Source of the DNA: an uncultured Clostridia bacterium
GTDB taxonomy: Bacteria > Bacillota > Clostridia > Christensenellales > Aristaeellaceae
Direction of reading: 5' to 3'
Length of the DNA stretch: 17,511 nt
Assembly: GCA_934630975.1 (NCBI GenBank)
Contig: CAKTXH010000045.1
Location: 1 to 17,511 of the forward strand
Part shown: positions 6,366 through 13,857 of the stretch, piece after piece
Layout: every line of letters starts with the position of its first letter
Numbering within the stretch: the stretch's first letter is position 1
Program-made: the position numbers and the translations under genes
The notes under the pieces: generated by a model
Database searches by the model: none
What the model was told of the DNA's origin: nothing
Seen by the model: the letters and a program-made list of their open reading frames with translations, nothing else

Positions 6366-7309
6366 TTGTCTATTTTGCGCCGCTGGAAGGCGTGACGGAC
6401 GCGGTTTTCCGCCGGATTCACCGCGAATGTTTCTCCGGCGTGGCCGAATATTTCATTCCCTTCGTCAGCCCGACGCAGAACCTCGCGTTCACAAACCGGG
6501 ATCTTTCCATCCTCGCGCCGGGAAACGGCTTCGGCGTGCCGCAGCTGCTCTGCAAGGACGCATCCCTCTTTCTCTGGGCGGCGCAGGCGCTTGGCGGCAT
6601 GGGCTTTGAGTCGGTCAATCTGAACCTCGGCTGTCCCTCCGGCACGGTGACGGCCAAGGGCAAAGGCTCGGGGCTGCTGGCGGATGTACCCGCGCTCGAG
6701 CGGCTGCTGGACGGGGTTTTCGGCCGTTCGCCGCTCCCTGTTTCCATCAAGACACGCATCGGCTACGCCCAGCCGGAGGAATTCGACCGCCTGCTGGACG
6801 TCTTCGCGCGCTACCCCATTCAGGAGCTGATCATCCACCCGCGCACACGCACGGAGTTTTACAAGGGCACGCCGCACCGGGAAGCCTACGCCAAAGCGCA
6901 TGCGGCGCTTGACATGCCGCTGTGCTACAACGGCGATTTGTTCAGCGAAGCGGACTGCCGCGAGCTGATGCGGCAGTTTCCAGGCACACATGCGCTGATG
7001 CTCGGGCGCGGGCTGATTGCCAACCCCGCTTTGGCGCAGTCGCTCGGCGGCGGCGCGGCGCTGAGCAAGACTTCCCTCCGCGCGTTCCACGACAAGCTGC
7101 TGGAAGCCTACCAAGCCCAATACCCGCCGCACGTCGCGCTCGGGCGCATGCGGGAAATCGCCAAGCACTTTGTCTGCTGCTTTGACACGCCGGAAAAGCC
7201 GCGCAAGGCCATTCGCAAAGCCAGCCGCATCGAGGCGTATCAGGACGCCATCGACTGCCTGTTTGCGGAGCATGAATTGAATGAAAATCCGCAGTTTATA
7301 GCGGAATGA
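6362..7309 (+). CDS. dus: tRNA-dihydrouridine synthase
   Basis: 315 residues, FMN TIM-barrel family. Visible motifs are YFAPLEGVTDAVFRR at the N-terminus, NLNLGCPSGTVTAKGKGSGLL with catalytic Cys91, VSIKTRIGY (barrel lysine/arginine), LIIHPRTRTEFYKG (substrate/FMN His-Arg region), CYNGDLFS and MLGRGLIANP (phosphate binding). It reduces uridines to dihydrouridine in tRNA D-loops using NADPH; which position is modified cannot be told. The ATG overlaps the HD-GYP stop by four bases. The stop codon TGA (7307-7309) is the first three bases of a repeat element that also provides the terminator. Confidence 0.95.
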   Translation: MIVYFAPLEGVTDAVFRRIHRECFSGVAEYFIPFVSPTQNLAFTNRDLSILAPGNGFGVPQLLCKDASLFLWAAQALGGMGFESVNLNLGCPSGTVTAKGKGSGLLADVPALERLLDGVFGRSPLPVSIKTRIGYAQPEEFDRLLDVFARYPIQELIIHPRTRTEFYKGTPHREAYAKAHAALDMPLCYNGDLFSEADCRELMRQFPGTHALMLGRGLIANPALAQSLGGGAALSKTSLRAFHDKLLEAYQAQYPPHVALGRMREIAKHFVCCFDTPEKPRKAIRKASRIEAYQDAIDCLFAEHELNENPQFIAE

Positions 7310-7341
7310 CTCCTTCCGTCTGCCTTCCTCGAATAGGAAGG
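7307..7341 (+). repeat. Double-hairpin repeat, pair 1, left (degenerate) copy
   Basis: The first 21 bases (7307-7327, starting TGACTCCTTCC) are the exact reverse complement of 7450-7470. The copy then lacks hairpin A and the start of hairpin B seen in the right copy, but still closes a stem CCTTCCT/AGGAAGG (7323-7329 with 7335-7341). It begins at the dus stop codon. Confidence 0.75.
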
Positions 7342-7350
7342 TTTATTTTA
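7323..7350 (+). terminator. Terminator of the HD-GYP/dus operon
   Basis: A 7-bp stem CCTTCCT/AGGAAGG with loop CGAAT, followed by TTTATTTTATT. It is formed by the left repeat copy, 13 bases after the dus stop. Confidence 0.75.
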
Positions 7351-7415
7351 TTATATGTGTTTTTCAAAGAGTGTTTCTTAATACGTGATGTTTTGAGTAC
7401 AATAACAGAAATAAT

Positions 7416-7441
7416 AAAAAGGCCTCCCTCTTCGAGGGAGG
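7416..7441 (-). terminator. Terminator of the MATE gene
   Basis: Minus strand: CCTCCCTC/GAGGGAGG, an 8-bp stem over GAA, followed by CCTTTTTATTAT. It is hairpin B of the right repeat copy. Confidence 0.8.
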
Positions 7442-7470
7442 TGTCTGCCGAAGGCAGACGGAAGGAGTCA
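7421..7470 (-). repeat. Double-hairpin repeat, pair 1, right copy
   Basis: Read on the minus strand: TGACTCCTTCC, then hairpin A (GTCTGCC-TTC-GGCAGAC, 7443-7459), then hairpin B (7423-7441). The TGA is the MATE stop codon. It is inverted relative to the 7307 copy; an AT-rich spacer of about 80 bp without genes separates them. Confidence 0.8.
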
Positions 7471-8826
7471 ATTTTCTTTCCCCATCTGCCGATACGCCGT
7501 GCACAGCATGGTGATATAGCAGGCCAGACCGCCGACGATGTTGGAAATCGGTTCGGCGAGGAACACGCCGGTCGTGCCGAAACCGATGGAAGGCAGCAGC
7601 AGCGTCAGCGGCACGACGATGACCACCTTGCGCAGCAGGGAGAACGTAATCGCGTATTTCGCCCAGCCCAGCGACTGGAAGACGCTCTGGCCGCAGAACT
7701 GAAAGCTCTGGAAGAAGAAGCCCGCGAAATACACGCGCAGCATCCGCACGCTGGCCTCGACCATCGCCTCGTCCGGCGTAAAGATCCGGCAGAGCAGCCG
7801 CGGCTGGAACATCGAAAACAGCCACGCGGCGAGCGTGTAAATCATCGCCGCGGCGGACATGAACCGAATTCCCTCGCGCACGCGCTGCATCTGCCGCGCG
7901 CCGTAGTTGTAACTGAGCACCGGGCGCGCGCCTTCGGTGATGCCGCTGGCCGGCAGGGTGAAAACGTCGCGGATGGAGTTGATCACCGTCATCACGCCGA
8001 CGTACAAATCGCCGCCGTGGATGGAGAGCATCTTGTTGCAGGCGACCTGCACCAGCGAATTGGTGAACTTCATGATGAAGCCGACCACGCCGAGGCTCAG
8101 AATATCCTTGAGCAGGAAAGGATAAACCCGCGCTTCGCGCCGCCGCAGCGGCAGGATGGATTTCGGCCCGGTGAGGAAGCGCAGCACCCAGATGCAGCTG
8201 GCCGCCTGACTGATGACCGTCGCCACGGCCGCGCCCGTCACGCCCATGTCGAACACATAGATAAACAGCGGATCGAGCACCAGATTCATCGCCGCGCCGA
8301 GCACCGTGGTCATCATGCCGACCTTTGGGCGGCCCTGCGCGTTGATGAACGGGTTCAGGCCCGTGGCCAGCATGGTGAACGGCGTGCCCAGCAGGTACAC
8401 CTTCAAATACGCATCCGCGAAGACGAACGAATCCTCGCTCGCGCCGAAGAGGAAGAGCAGCGGCCGCTTGAGCAGGTAGCAAAGCGCCATCAGCGCCAGC
8501 GACGAGCCGAGCAGCAGCGAAAACACCGTGCCCTGAATTTGCAGCGCGCGCTCCTCGTCCTTCCGCCCTCTGGCCATCGCGAAAATCGGCGCGCCGCCCG
8601 AGCTGTACAGGCTGGTGAACGCCGCCACGATGGAAACCACTGGGAAGATCAGCCCCACGCCGGTCAGCGCCAGCGTGTTGCCATCCGGCAGGTGCCCCAA
8701 AAAGATACGATCCACAATGTTATAGAGGAGCTGCACAATTTCGGCCAAACTCAAGGGAATGGCCTGCGCCATGATCCGCGAGCCGACGCTGCCCTGCGAA
8801 AAATCCGCCGTGTTCTGCTTGTTCAA
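7468..8826 (-). CDS. MATE family efflux transporter
   Basis: 452 residues, typical for the family, with about twelve hydrophobic segments. Family-typical stretches include the N-terminal PLSLAEIVQLLYNIVDRIFLGHL, FINAQGRPKVGMMTTVLGAAMNLVLDPLFIYVFDMGVTGAAVATVISQ in the first half, and GITEGARPVLSYNYGARQMQRVREG in the second. MATE proteins expel drugs or metabolites in exchange for Na+ or H+; the substrate is unknown. The start is TTG at 8826, preceded by CTGGAGGC; the frame extends to GTG 8883 but without a ribosome site and with an implausible basic N-terminus. It lies 78 bases downstream of the lamin-tail protein gene on the same strand. Its TGA stop is supplied by the repeat at 7421-7470. 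Confidence 0.94.
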   Translation of the reverse strand: MNKQNTADFSQGSVGSRIMAQAIPLSLAEIVQLLYNIVDRIFLGHLPDGNTLALTGVGLIFPVVSIVAAFTSLYSSGGAPIFAMARGRKDEERALQIQGTVFSLLLGSSLALMALCYLLKRPLLFLFGASEDSFVFADAYLKVYLLGTPFTMLATGLNPFINAQGRPKVGMMTTVLGAAMNLVLDPLFIYVFDMGVTGAAVATVISQAASCIWVLRFLTGPKSILPLRRREARVYPFLLKDILSLGVVGFIMKFTNSLVQVACNKMLSIHGGDLYVGVMTVINSIRDVFTLPASGITEGARPVLSYNYGARQMQRVREGIRFMSAAAMIYTLAAWLFSMFQPRLLCRIFTPDEAMVEASVRMLRVYFAGFFFQSFQFCGQSVFQSLGWAKYAITFSLLRKVVIVVPLTLLLPSIGFGTTGVFLAEPISNIVGGLACYITMLCTAYRQMGKEN

Positions 8827-8904
8827 GGGAAAATGCCTCCAGCTTTCGTGTTTTTTTCGATGCCTTTTTCTGCATGATAGCACGAATTTTCCCCGCGCGC
8901 AAGA

Positions 8905-9435
8905 TCAGATTGCGTCCGCCGGAATCTCCGGCCGCGCGCCGTCCGGCGTGGCGATTTCCCACGCGTCCCCCGCGCGGCGATACGCGCCGTCTATCCCGAG
9001 CGCGGGCAGCTCAATTTCGTCGCTCGTCCGCCCGTCGGCGGCATAGAGATAGACGTGCTCTTCGTGCTTATACGACAGCCCGAAGGAGGCGTAGAGCGCC
9101 GTGCCCTTCGCCCCGTGCTTGCCCGCCAGATACACCGTCAGGCTCTCGCCGGGCGCAAGCGTCGTCCCGCGCTCAAAGACGTATTTCACCTTGTACGCGC
9201 GGTCGGCCAGTCCCCAGCCCTCCAAATCCGCCGTCTCGTCGGCGAAGCTGGTCAGCGTAATCCAGCCCATCGCATAGCCGTCGGCGTTGATCTGCGTGCT
9301 GTGCGGCACGATCTCCGTCAGGCGGATATCTGGCAGGGGCGCGTTTTCCTCGTGCGTCTCGTTCGCCGTCAGCAGCACAACCGCCGCAATCAGCAGAATA
9401 AACAGGCCGATCAACCCGAGATTTTTCCTGTTCAT
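8905..9435 (-). CDS. Membrane-anchored lamin-tail-domain protein
   Basis: 176 residues. One N-terminal hydrophobic helix (about 6-24, LGLIGLFILLIAAVVLLTA) acts as anchor or uncleaved signal. Residues 36-145 look like a lamin-tail (LTD) immunoglobulin-like domain: IRLTEIVPHST, GWITLTSFADETADLEGWGLADRAYKVKYVF, GTTLAPGESLTVYLAG. LTDs occur in secreted bacterial proteins, often beside nucleases or CotH-type proteins; here the domain stands alone. No catalytic residues are apparent. The ATG is preceded by GAGGGGAG. It probably shares a transcript with the MATE gene, since no promoter is seen in the 78-base gap. Confidence 0.75.
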   Translation of the reverse strand: MNRKNLGLIGLFILLIAAVVLLTANETHEENAPLPDIRLTEIVPHSTQINADGYAMGWITLTSFADETADLEGWGLADRAYKVKYVFERGTTLAPGESLTVYLAGKHGAKGTALYASFGLSYKHEEHVYLYAADGRTSDEIELPALGIDGAYRRAGDAWEIATPDGARPEIPADAI

Positions 9436-9488
9436 GTTCTTCTCCCCTCGTATGGCGCATTTCCCCCATATTCTTCCATATAAACGAA

Positions 9489-9518
9489 TCAGCCGCGGCT
9501 TTTCATGCCTGCGGCTGA
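9489..9518 (-). terminator. Terminator after the regulator gene
   Basis: TCAGCCG (minus) pairs with CGGCTGA and inner GGC/GCC extends the stem; loop about ATGAAAA. The tail on the minus strand is TTCGTTTAT, weaker than the run on the plus strand (CTTTTTC). It starts six bases after the stop codon. Confidence 0.6.
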
Positions 9519-9523
9519 CTTTT

Positions 9524-11026
9524 TCATGCGTTTTTCGCGATTTCGATCAATTCCTCAAACGTCTTTTTCGTCTCTTCGGGCGAAAGCACCTTGCTTTCCA
9601 GCAGATCCCGCATGAAAAACTCCTTGTATTTCCGGCTGAATTCCTGCTGGGTAATCAGCGCTTCGGCATGCGCGCCGGAAAAGTCGTAATCCGTATCGGC
9701 CATGGTGATCATCGTCCCCATGCCTTCGTACAGACAGATTTCCGTGCGCGGCTGATGGTAGCCCGGCTTGAAGAAATAGATGCAGAAATACGGGTTCGTT
9801 TCGTTCTGCTCTTTCAGGTGCGTCAAAATCGCGACGCGCTCTGCCGGCGTAAACGGGCGGATGGCGAAAAAGTGGTCGCTCTCCCGCCCGGTTTTCGCGA
9901 ACTGCTCCATCGCCTGCCGGGAGAAAATGGTGTGCGTCGGGCGGCGCTTTTCAAAATAGTTGTCAAACCGCTTCTGGTGCACCTTGTAAAACTGGCCGAT
10001 CATCGCGTCGAGCGTCTCGCCCTGCGCAAATCCCTGCTCGGCAAAGCCGTCGCGCGCCGGGCCGACCAACACCTCGGGCGCAATGAAGTTGATGGGCACG
10101 TCGAGCTTGATATCGTAAATGCTGCGCCCGTGTTCCAGCCGCATGAAATTCTTCGTATAGGCCAGATAATCCTCCGGCGAATCGTTCAGCTCAAAGCTGC
10201 TCTTGAGCGGGTGCATCTTCGGCCTGTCGTCGTGCATCATCCGTTCCAGAACGGCGACGTTGCGTTCATCCGAAAGCCCGATGGAAATCATCCGCCGCGG
10301 GTCGATCATCACGACCATATACACGCGCTTCTGCCCCTGCGCGTCCTCGCAGTGGGCGGCAATCGTGTTGCAGCGGTAGACCTGCTCCCGCTGGGCGTTG
10401 AACATGTTTTCGTCGATGCAGTAGCCCTCGTAGGCGGGCAGATAGAGCACCGGCTGAATCGCGGAAACGCAACTGATGATCTCGTCCCCGCCGGTATACA
10501 TGTAGTGCTCGATGCTCATTTCGCAATCCGCCCCGGCGAACGCGGCGGCGATGCGCTCGAACACCGCGCGGTAGCAGCAGCCGGTGATGACGAAATGCAC
10601 GCGCTTCTGTTCGGCGGCCAGCAGCTCCATGCTCTCGCGCAGCGTCGTCACCGAACCGTCCAGACTGCGATCCACGCGGAAAGGATCATCCGCCGCGGCC
10701 TGCTGGTCCACGTCGCCGAGCAGCCGGTGCATCGCCTGGTTGGTCATGTAGCCCGCCGGGCCGAAGCGGCTCACCTCCAGCGCCCTTTCCAGCTCGCGCT
10801 CCTCTTTCGCAGTCAGATTCAGGCAGCCGCTTTCCTTCAGGCTTTCAAAAAAAGCCGCCTGCACCGCCGGGCCGCCGGTATCATCCAAAATGCGGAACAT
10901 GCTGTTCCGGCTCTTCTGTTCCATCATCCGGGACAGCGCAGAAGCGGAAATTTTCCGCGCGTTGAGCATTTTTTTGAGGCATTGGCCGAAGGTGAGCAGG
11001 GGCTGGGCCGCGGGCGCTGCTTTCAT
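9524..11026 (-). CDS. Large helix-turn-helix regulator, unknown family
   Basis: 500 residues. The N-terminal region (about 10-50, LTFGQCLKKMLNARKISASALSRMMEQKSRNSMFRIL) has the look of an XRE-type helix-turn-helix. Residues 70-110 are helical (LTAKEERELERALEVSRFGPAGYMTNQAMHRLL), and the remaining 390 residues form a globular part I cannot assign (for example FVITGCCYRAVFERIAAAF, YTGGDEIISCVSAIQPVLYLPAYEGYCIDENMF, VYMVVMIDPRRMISIGLSD, NPYFCIYFFKPGYHQPRTEICLYEGMGTMITMAD). No kinase, receiver or LacI-like sugar-binding domain is evident. It is soluble, with no signal or membrane segment. The ATG has CAGGAGGAAACC before it. It lies directly downstream of the sugar-uptake operon but has its own promoter, whose -35 sits inside a dyad, suggesting autoregulation. 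Confidence 0.65.
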   Translation of the reverse strand: MKAAPAAQPLLTFGQCLKKMLNARKISASALSRMMEQKSRNSMFRILDDTGGPAVQAAFFESLKESGCLNLTAKEERELERALEVSRFGPAGYMTNQAMHRLLGDVDQQAAADDPFRVDRSLDGSVTTLRESMELLAAEQKRVHFVITGCCYRAVFERIAAAFAGADCEMSIEHYMYTGGDEIISCVSAIQPVLYLPAYEGYCIDENMFNAQREQVYRCNTIAAHCEDAQGQKRVYMVVMIDPRRMISIGLSDERNVAVLERMMHDDRPKMHPLKSSFELNDSPEDYLAYTKNFMRLEHGRSIYDIKLDVPINFIAPEVLVGPARDGFAEQGFAQGETLDAMIGQFYKVHQKRFDNYFEKRRPTHTIFSRQAMEQFAKTGRESDHFFAIRPFTPAERVAILTHLKEQNETNPYFCIYFFKPGYHQPRTEICLYEGMGTMITMADTDYDFSGAHAEALITQQEFSRKYKEFFMRDLLESKVLSPEETKKTFEELIEIAKNA

Positions 11027-11061
11027 GGTTTCCTCCTGAGGGGCGTACTTTGGTAAGAAAT

Positions 11062-11090
11062 ATTATACCCGATGTTCCTGCGCAAATCAA
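11062..11090 (-). promoter_or_regulatory. Promoter of the regulator gene
   Basis: Minus strand: TTGATT (11085-11090), 17 bp, TATAAT (11062-11067). The predicted start lies near 11055, giving a short leader to the ATG at 11026. Confidence 0.8.
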
Positions 11091-11098
11091 CGCGCAGG
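11077..11098. promoter_or_regulatory. Dyad operator candidate centred on the regulator's -35 box
   Basis: CCTGCGC-N8-GCGCAGG, a perfect 7-bp inverted repeat with the -35 hexamer in the central 8 bases. Placement suggests repression by occlusion, possibly by the encoded helix-turn-helix protein itself. Confidence 0.5.
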
Positions 11099-11107
11099 GG
11101 CGCAAAT

Positions 11108-11154
11108 AACGGACGGCGCATTTCCTAAAAAATGTAGGAAATGAACCGTCCGTT
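11108..11154 (-). terminator. Long two-stage hairpin after the kinase gene
   Basis: AACGGACGG pairs with CCGTCCGTT (9 bp); after a symmetric 2x2 internal loop CATTTCCT pairs with AGGAAATG (8 bp) over a 9-base loop. It begins 7 bases after the kinase stop. The minus-strand tail is only ATTTG, so termination may be inefficient and RNA stabilisation is an alternative role. Confidence 0.6.
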
Positions 11155-11160
11155 TCCCTG

Positions 11161-12249
11161 TTACTGTGCGCAGCGGCGCACAATTTCCGCCATCTGCGCC
11201 CAGTTTTCCTCCATGCAGCGCACCAGTTTGAACTGCGTGCGCGCGCGGTCGAGGTTGTGCCCCTCGCGGTGAACGCGGAAATACTTGTCCCCGTTCAGGT
11301 AATCGGCCAGAAAGCGCATGCCACATTCCAGCGTCATCAGCTTCGCGCCCATCGGCAGCAGCTCGATTTCGCGCGCGCCGAGCGCCTGCCCGGCCTCCTT
11401 CAAAAAGCCGCGGGTGAACGCCTCGAACATCGGCAGAGAGAGCTGCACGCGGCTCAGATCCGGCTCGTCCTCCGGCGCGGTGCTCGCGCCGAAGCGGATG
11501 GAATCGCCGAAGTCATACGCCGCCAGCCCGGGCATCACCGTGTCCAGATCAATCACGCACACGCCGCGCCCGGTTTGGGCGTCCAGCAGCACGTTGTTCA
11601 GCTTGGTGTCGTTGTGGGTGACGCGCAGCGGGATTTCGCCGCACTCCAGCGCATCCAGCAGGGTATGCACCTCCCGCTCGTATTGCCGGCAAAACGCGAT
11701 TTCCCCGCTCACATTGCCCAGCCGCCCGGCCTCGTCGCGGGCAATCGCGTCTTCAAGCTGGCGGTAGCGCGCCGGGGTGTTGTGGAAGTCGTGGATCGTC
11801 TCATGCAGCGAATCCGCCGGGAAATCGCCCATCTGCCGCTGGAACTTGCCGAACGCCTCGCCCGAAAGTTCGAAAAGCTCCGGCGTATCCGGCAGGTCGC
11901 GGGAGATCGTTTCCTCGATGAACAGATACATGCGCCACAGGCCGCCCTGCTCGTCGTAGGCAAAATGCTCGTTCCGATGCGTCTTCACAAGGGTCAGCGT
12001 CTCGCGCTCCGGGTCGCCGCCCTCCCGCTCGATCTGCCCCTTGAGGAACGCGGTCACGCGCTCGATGTTTTCAATCACGTCCTCCGGCCTGGGGAAAACG
12101 TAGTTGTTGACGCGCTGGAGAATAAAGCGCTTCTCCCCCGCCGCGACCAGATAGGTTTCGTTGATATGGCCGTTGCCGTAAGGCTCGGCCGTCCACGCGC
12201 CGTCGGGAATATCGAACTGCATGACGACGCTTTCAATATACTGATTCAT
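11161..12249 (-). CDS. APH-fold sugar kinase, N-acetylhexosamine 1-kinase-like
   Basis: 362 residues, close to NahK length. Features of the aminoglycoside-phosphotransferase fold are YGNGHINETYLV (nucleotide loop, 24-35), FILQRVN, and the catalytic THNDTKLNNVLLD (211-223; base Asp214, metal ligand Asn219), followed by CVIDLDTVMPGLAAYDFGDSIR (231-252; Asp234 in the DFG-like position). The last two motifs are very like NahK of the bifidobacterial lacto-N-biose pathway, which phosphorylates GlcNAc/GalNAc at C1. Its place as last gene of a sugar ABC operon agrees with phosphorylation of an imported amino sugar, but no lacto-N-biose phosphorylase or epimerase is in the window, so the substrate is an inference. 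It starts 21 bases after the MalG-type permease stop, preceded by AGAAGGG. Confidence 0.82.
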   Translation of the reverse strand: MNQYIESVVMQFDIPDGAWTAEPYGNGHINETYLVAAGEKRFILQRVNNYVFPRPEDVIENIERVTAFLKGQIEREGGDPERETLTLVKTHRNEHFAYDEQGGLWRMYLFIEETISRDLPDTPELFELSGEAFGKFQRQMGDFPADSLHETIHDFHNTPARYRQLEDAIARDEAGRLGNVSGEIAFCRQYEREVHTLLDALECGEIPLRVTHNDTKLNNVLLDAQTGRGVCVIDLDTVMPGLAAYDFGDSIRFGASTAPEDEPDLSRVQLSLPMFEAFTRGFLKEAGQALGAREIELLPMGAKLMTLECGMRFLADYLNGDKYFRVHREGHNLDRARTQFKLVRCMEENWAQMAEIVRRCAQ

Positions 12250-12270
12250 GTTGTTTACCCTTCTTTTGTT

Positions 12271-13857
12271 TTAGCCTTTCACGCCGCCGGAGGTCAGGCC
12301 CTCGGCCAGATGCTTTTCAATGCACATAAACAGGATGATCACCGGGATGGTCGCCAGCAGCGCCGCCGCGAAGAGATACTGCCACTCGATCATGTTAAAC
12401 GAGCTGAACTGGGTGATGCCCACGGTAATCGGCTTGTTCGCCGGGGTGGAAATGAGCACGGTGGAAATCGTATATTCGTTCCACGAGTTGATGAACACGA
12501 AGATGAGCGTCGTCACAATGCCCGGCGCGGCCATCGGCAGCAGGATGTGCCAGAGCGCGCCGATGGTGTTGCAGCCGTCGATGCAGGCGGCCTGCTCCAT
12601 CTCCGGGGAGATCGAAACGAACGTGCCGCGCAGCAGCCAGATGGCAAACGCCTGATTGAACGCCGCGTTGATGAGCATCAGGCCCAAAATCGTATCGTTC
12701 AGGTGCAGCGTGTTCATCAGTTGGGAAATGCCGACCAGCAGCACCACCGGAGAGAACATCTGGCTCATGATCACAAAGCCCAGGAACAAGTTGCGCCCCT
12801 TAAAGTTCATGCGCGCCATCGCGTAAGCCGCCGGGATGCCGCAGAGCATCGCAATCGCCGTCGCGCCGGTGGAAAGCATGATGGAGTTGAGCAGGAAGCG
12901 CAGAACGCCGCGGTCGCAGATATCCTTGAGGTTGCTCCAAATCCACTTCGTCGGCAGCATGTGCAGGAAGTACATATCCGTCGTCTCCGCGTTGCTGCGG
13001 AAGCCGGTGATCAGCATCACGTAGAACGGATAGAGGATGAAGACGCACAGCGCAATCACGAACAGATACAGCCCGCCGCGCGCGAGCGTCTTTTTGATCT
13101 CGCCGCAGCGCAGGCTCGTAATCGCGCACAGCAGCAGGAACAGCGCCGCGAACGCGACCCAGATTGCCCAGTTGGTTTTGACCGTCAGCCCGCCGAGCAG
13201 ATCCATCAGGTTTTCGCCCGCCTGCCCGTCGTAGAGGAACGCGTTCAACTGAGCCAGCAGTGCGTCGTTTTGAATGTGCCCGCCGACCAGCAGATCCACC
13301 TGCCGGGAGAACGTGTAGTTGATGGCGCGCACGAACGCCGGAACGCAGAACCACGCAATCAGCGCGAACACGCCCGCCGCCAGATACAGCCGGTTGGCCG
13401 TCTGGGGCAGTTTTTCGCGCGGCAGAGCCAACGTTTTGCGGCTCGCGCACAGCAGCAGCGCGAGCGAAACCGCCATCGAGCCGATCAGCAGGCGCATCAC
13501 GTTCGCCGTGCCGACGCCCGACATGCCCTTGCCGTAACCGACGCCATGCAGCAGGAAATCCACCCCGTTGCGGCGGATGGTTTCCTTCACCGTGAACGTG
13601 ACCATCGACGTGGTCACGCCCTTGGAATTGACGCGTTCGGTCACGCTCTCTTCGATCACCGCGCCCTCGTACTGCGCCGCGACGGCCTCGACCTCCGCGC
13701 GCGCCTCGAGGTATTTTTCATCCCCGACAAACGTGTTCGCGCTGCGTTTGACGTAGATGTTCGTTTCAAAGAAGGCCAGCGGCAGGGTCAGAATCGCCAG
13801 CGTGATGATCATGCAGTTGATGCAGATGAGCAGGGCGGTTTGGTTTTTCTTTTTCAT
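12271..13857 (-). CDS. Sugar ABC transporter permease (MalG type) with a long N-terminal membrane extension
   Basis: 528 residues, against roughly 280 for the family. The C-terminal half (about 262-528) is an ordinary MalG-like permease with six likely membrane segments and the ATPase-coupling EAA loop EQAACIDGCNTIGALWHILLP (421-441). The N-terminal 250 residues add about four membrane segments (roughly 8-30, 121-138, 157-177, 230-249), with an exposed acidic stretch at 33-118 and another at 180-225. The junction at about 250-262 is basic. The ATG at 13857 overlaps the stop of the preceding permease (TGATG) and has AAGGAGGA upstream; the in-frame GTG one codon earlier is possible. There is no frameshift or second ribosome site at the junction, so this appears to be one polypeptide. 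Confidence 0.88.
   Translation of the reverse strand: MKKKNQTALLICINCMIITLAILTLPLAFFETNIYVKRSANTFVGDEKYLEARAEVEAVAAQYEGAVIEESVTERVNSKGVTTSMVTFTVKETIRRNGVDFLLHGVGYGKGMSGVGTANVMRLLIGSMAVSLALLLCASRKTLALPREKLPQTANRLYLAAGVFALIAWFCVPAFVRAINYTFSRQVDLLVGGHIQNDALLAQLNAFLYDGQAGENLMDLLGGLTVKTNWAIWVAFAALFLLLCAITSLRCGEIKKTLARGGLYLFVIALCVFILYPFYVMLITGFRSNAETTDMYFLHMLPTKWIWSNLKDICDRGVLRFLLNSIMLSTGATAIAMLCGIPAAYAMARMNFKGRNLFLGFVIMSQMFSPVVLLVGISQLMNTLHLNDTILGLMLINAAFNQAFAIWLLRGTFVSISPEMEQAACIDGCNTIGALWHILLPMAAPGIVTTLIFVFINSWNEYTISTVLISTPANKPITVGITQFSSFNMIEWQYLFAAALLATIPVIILFMCIEKHLAEGLTSGGVKG

Noticed and set aside
7342..7420. Small gene or promoter in the AT-rich interior of repeat pair 1
   Set aside because: No ORF with a start and ribosome site was found; TATAAT-like words lack a -35 at workable spacing.
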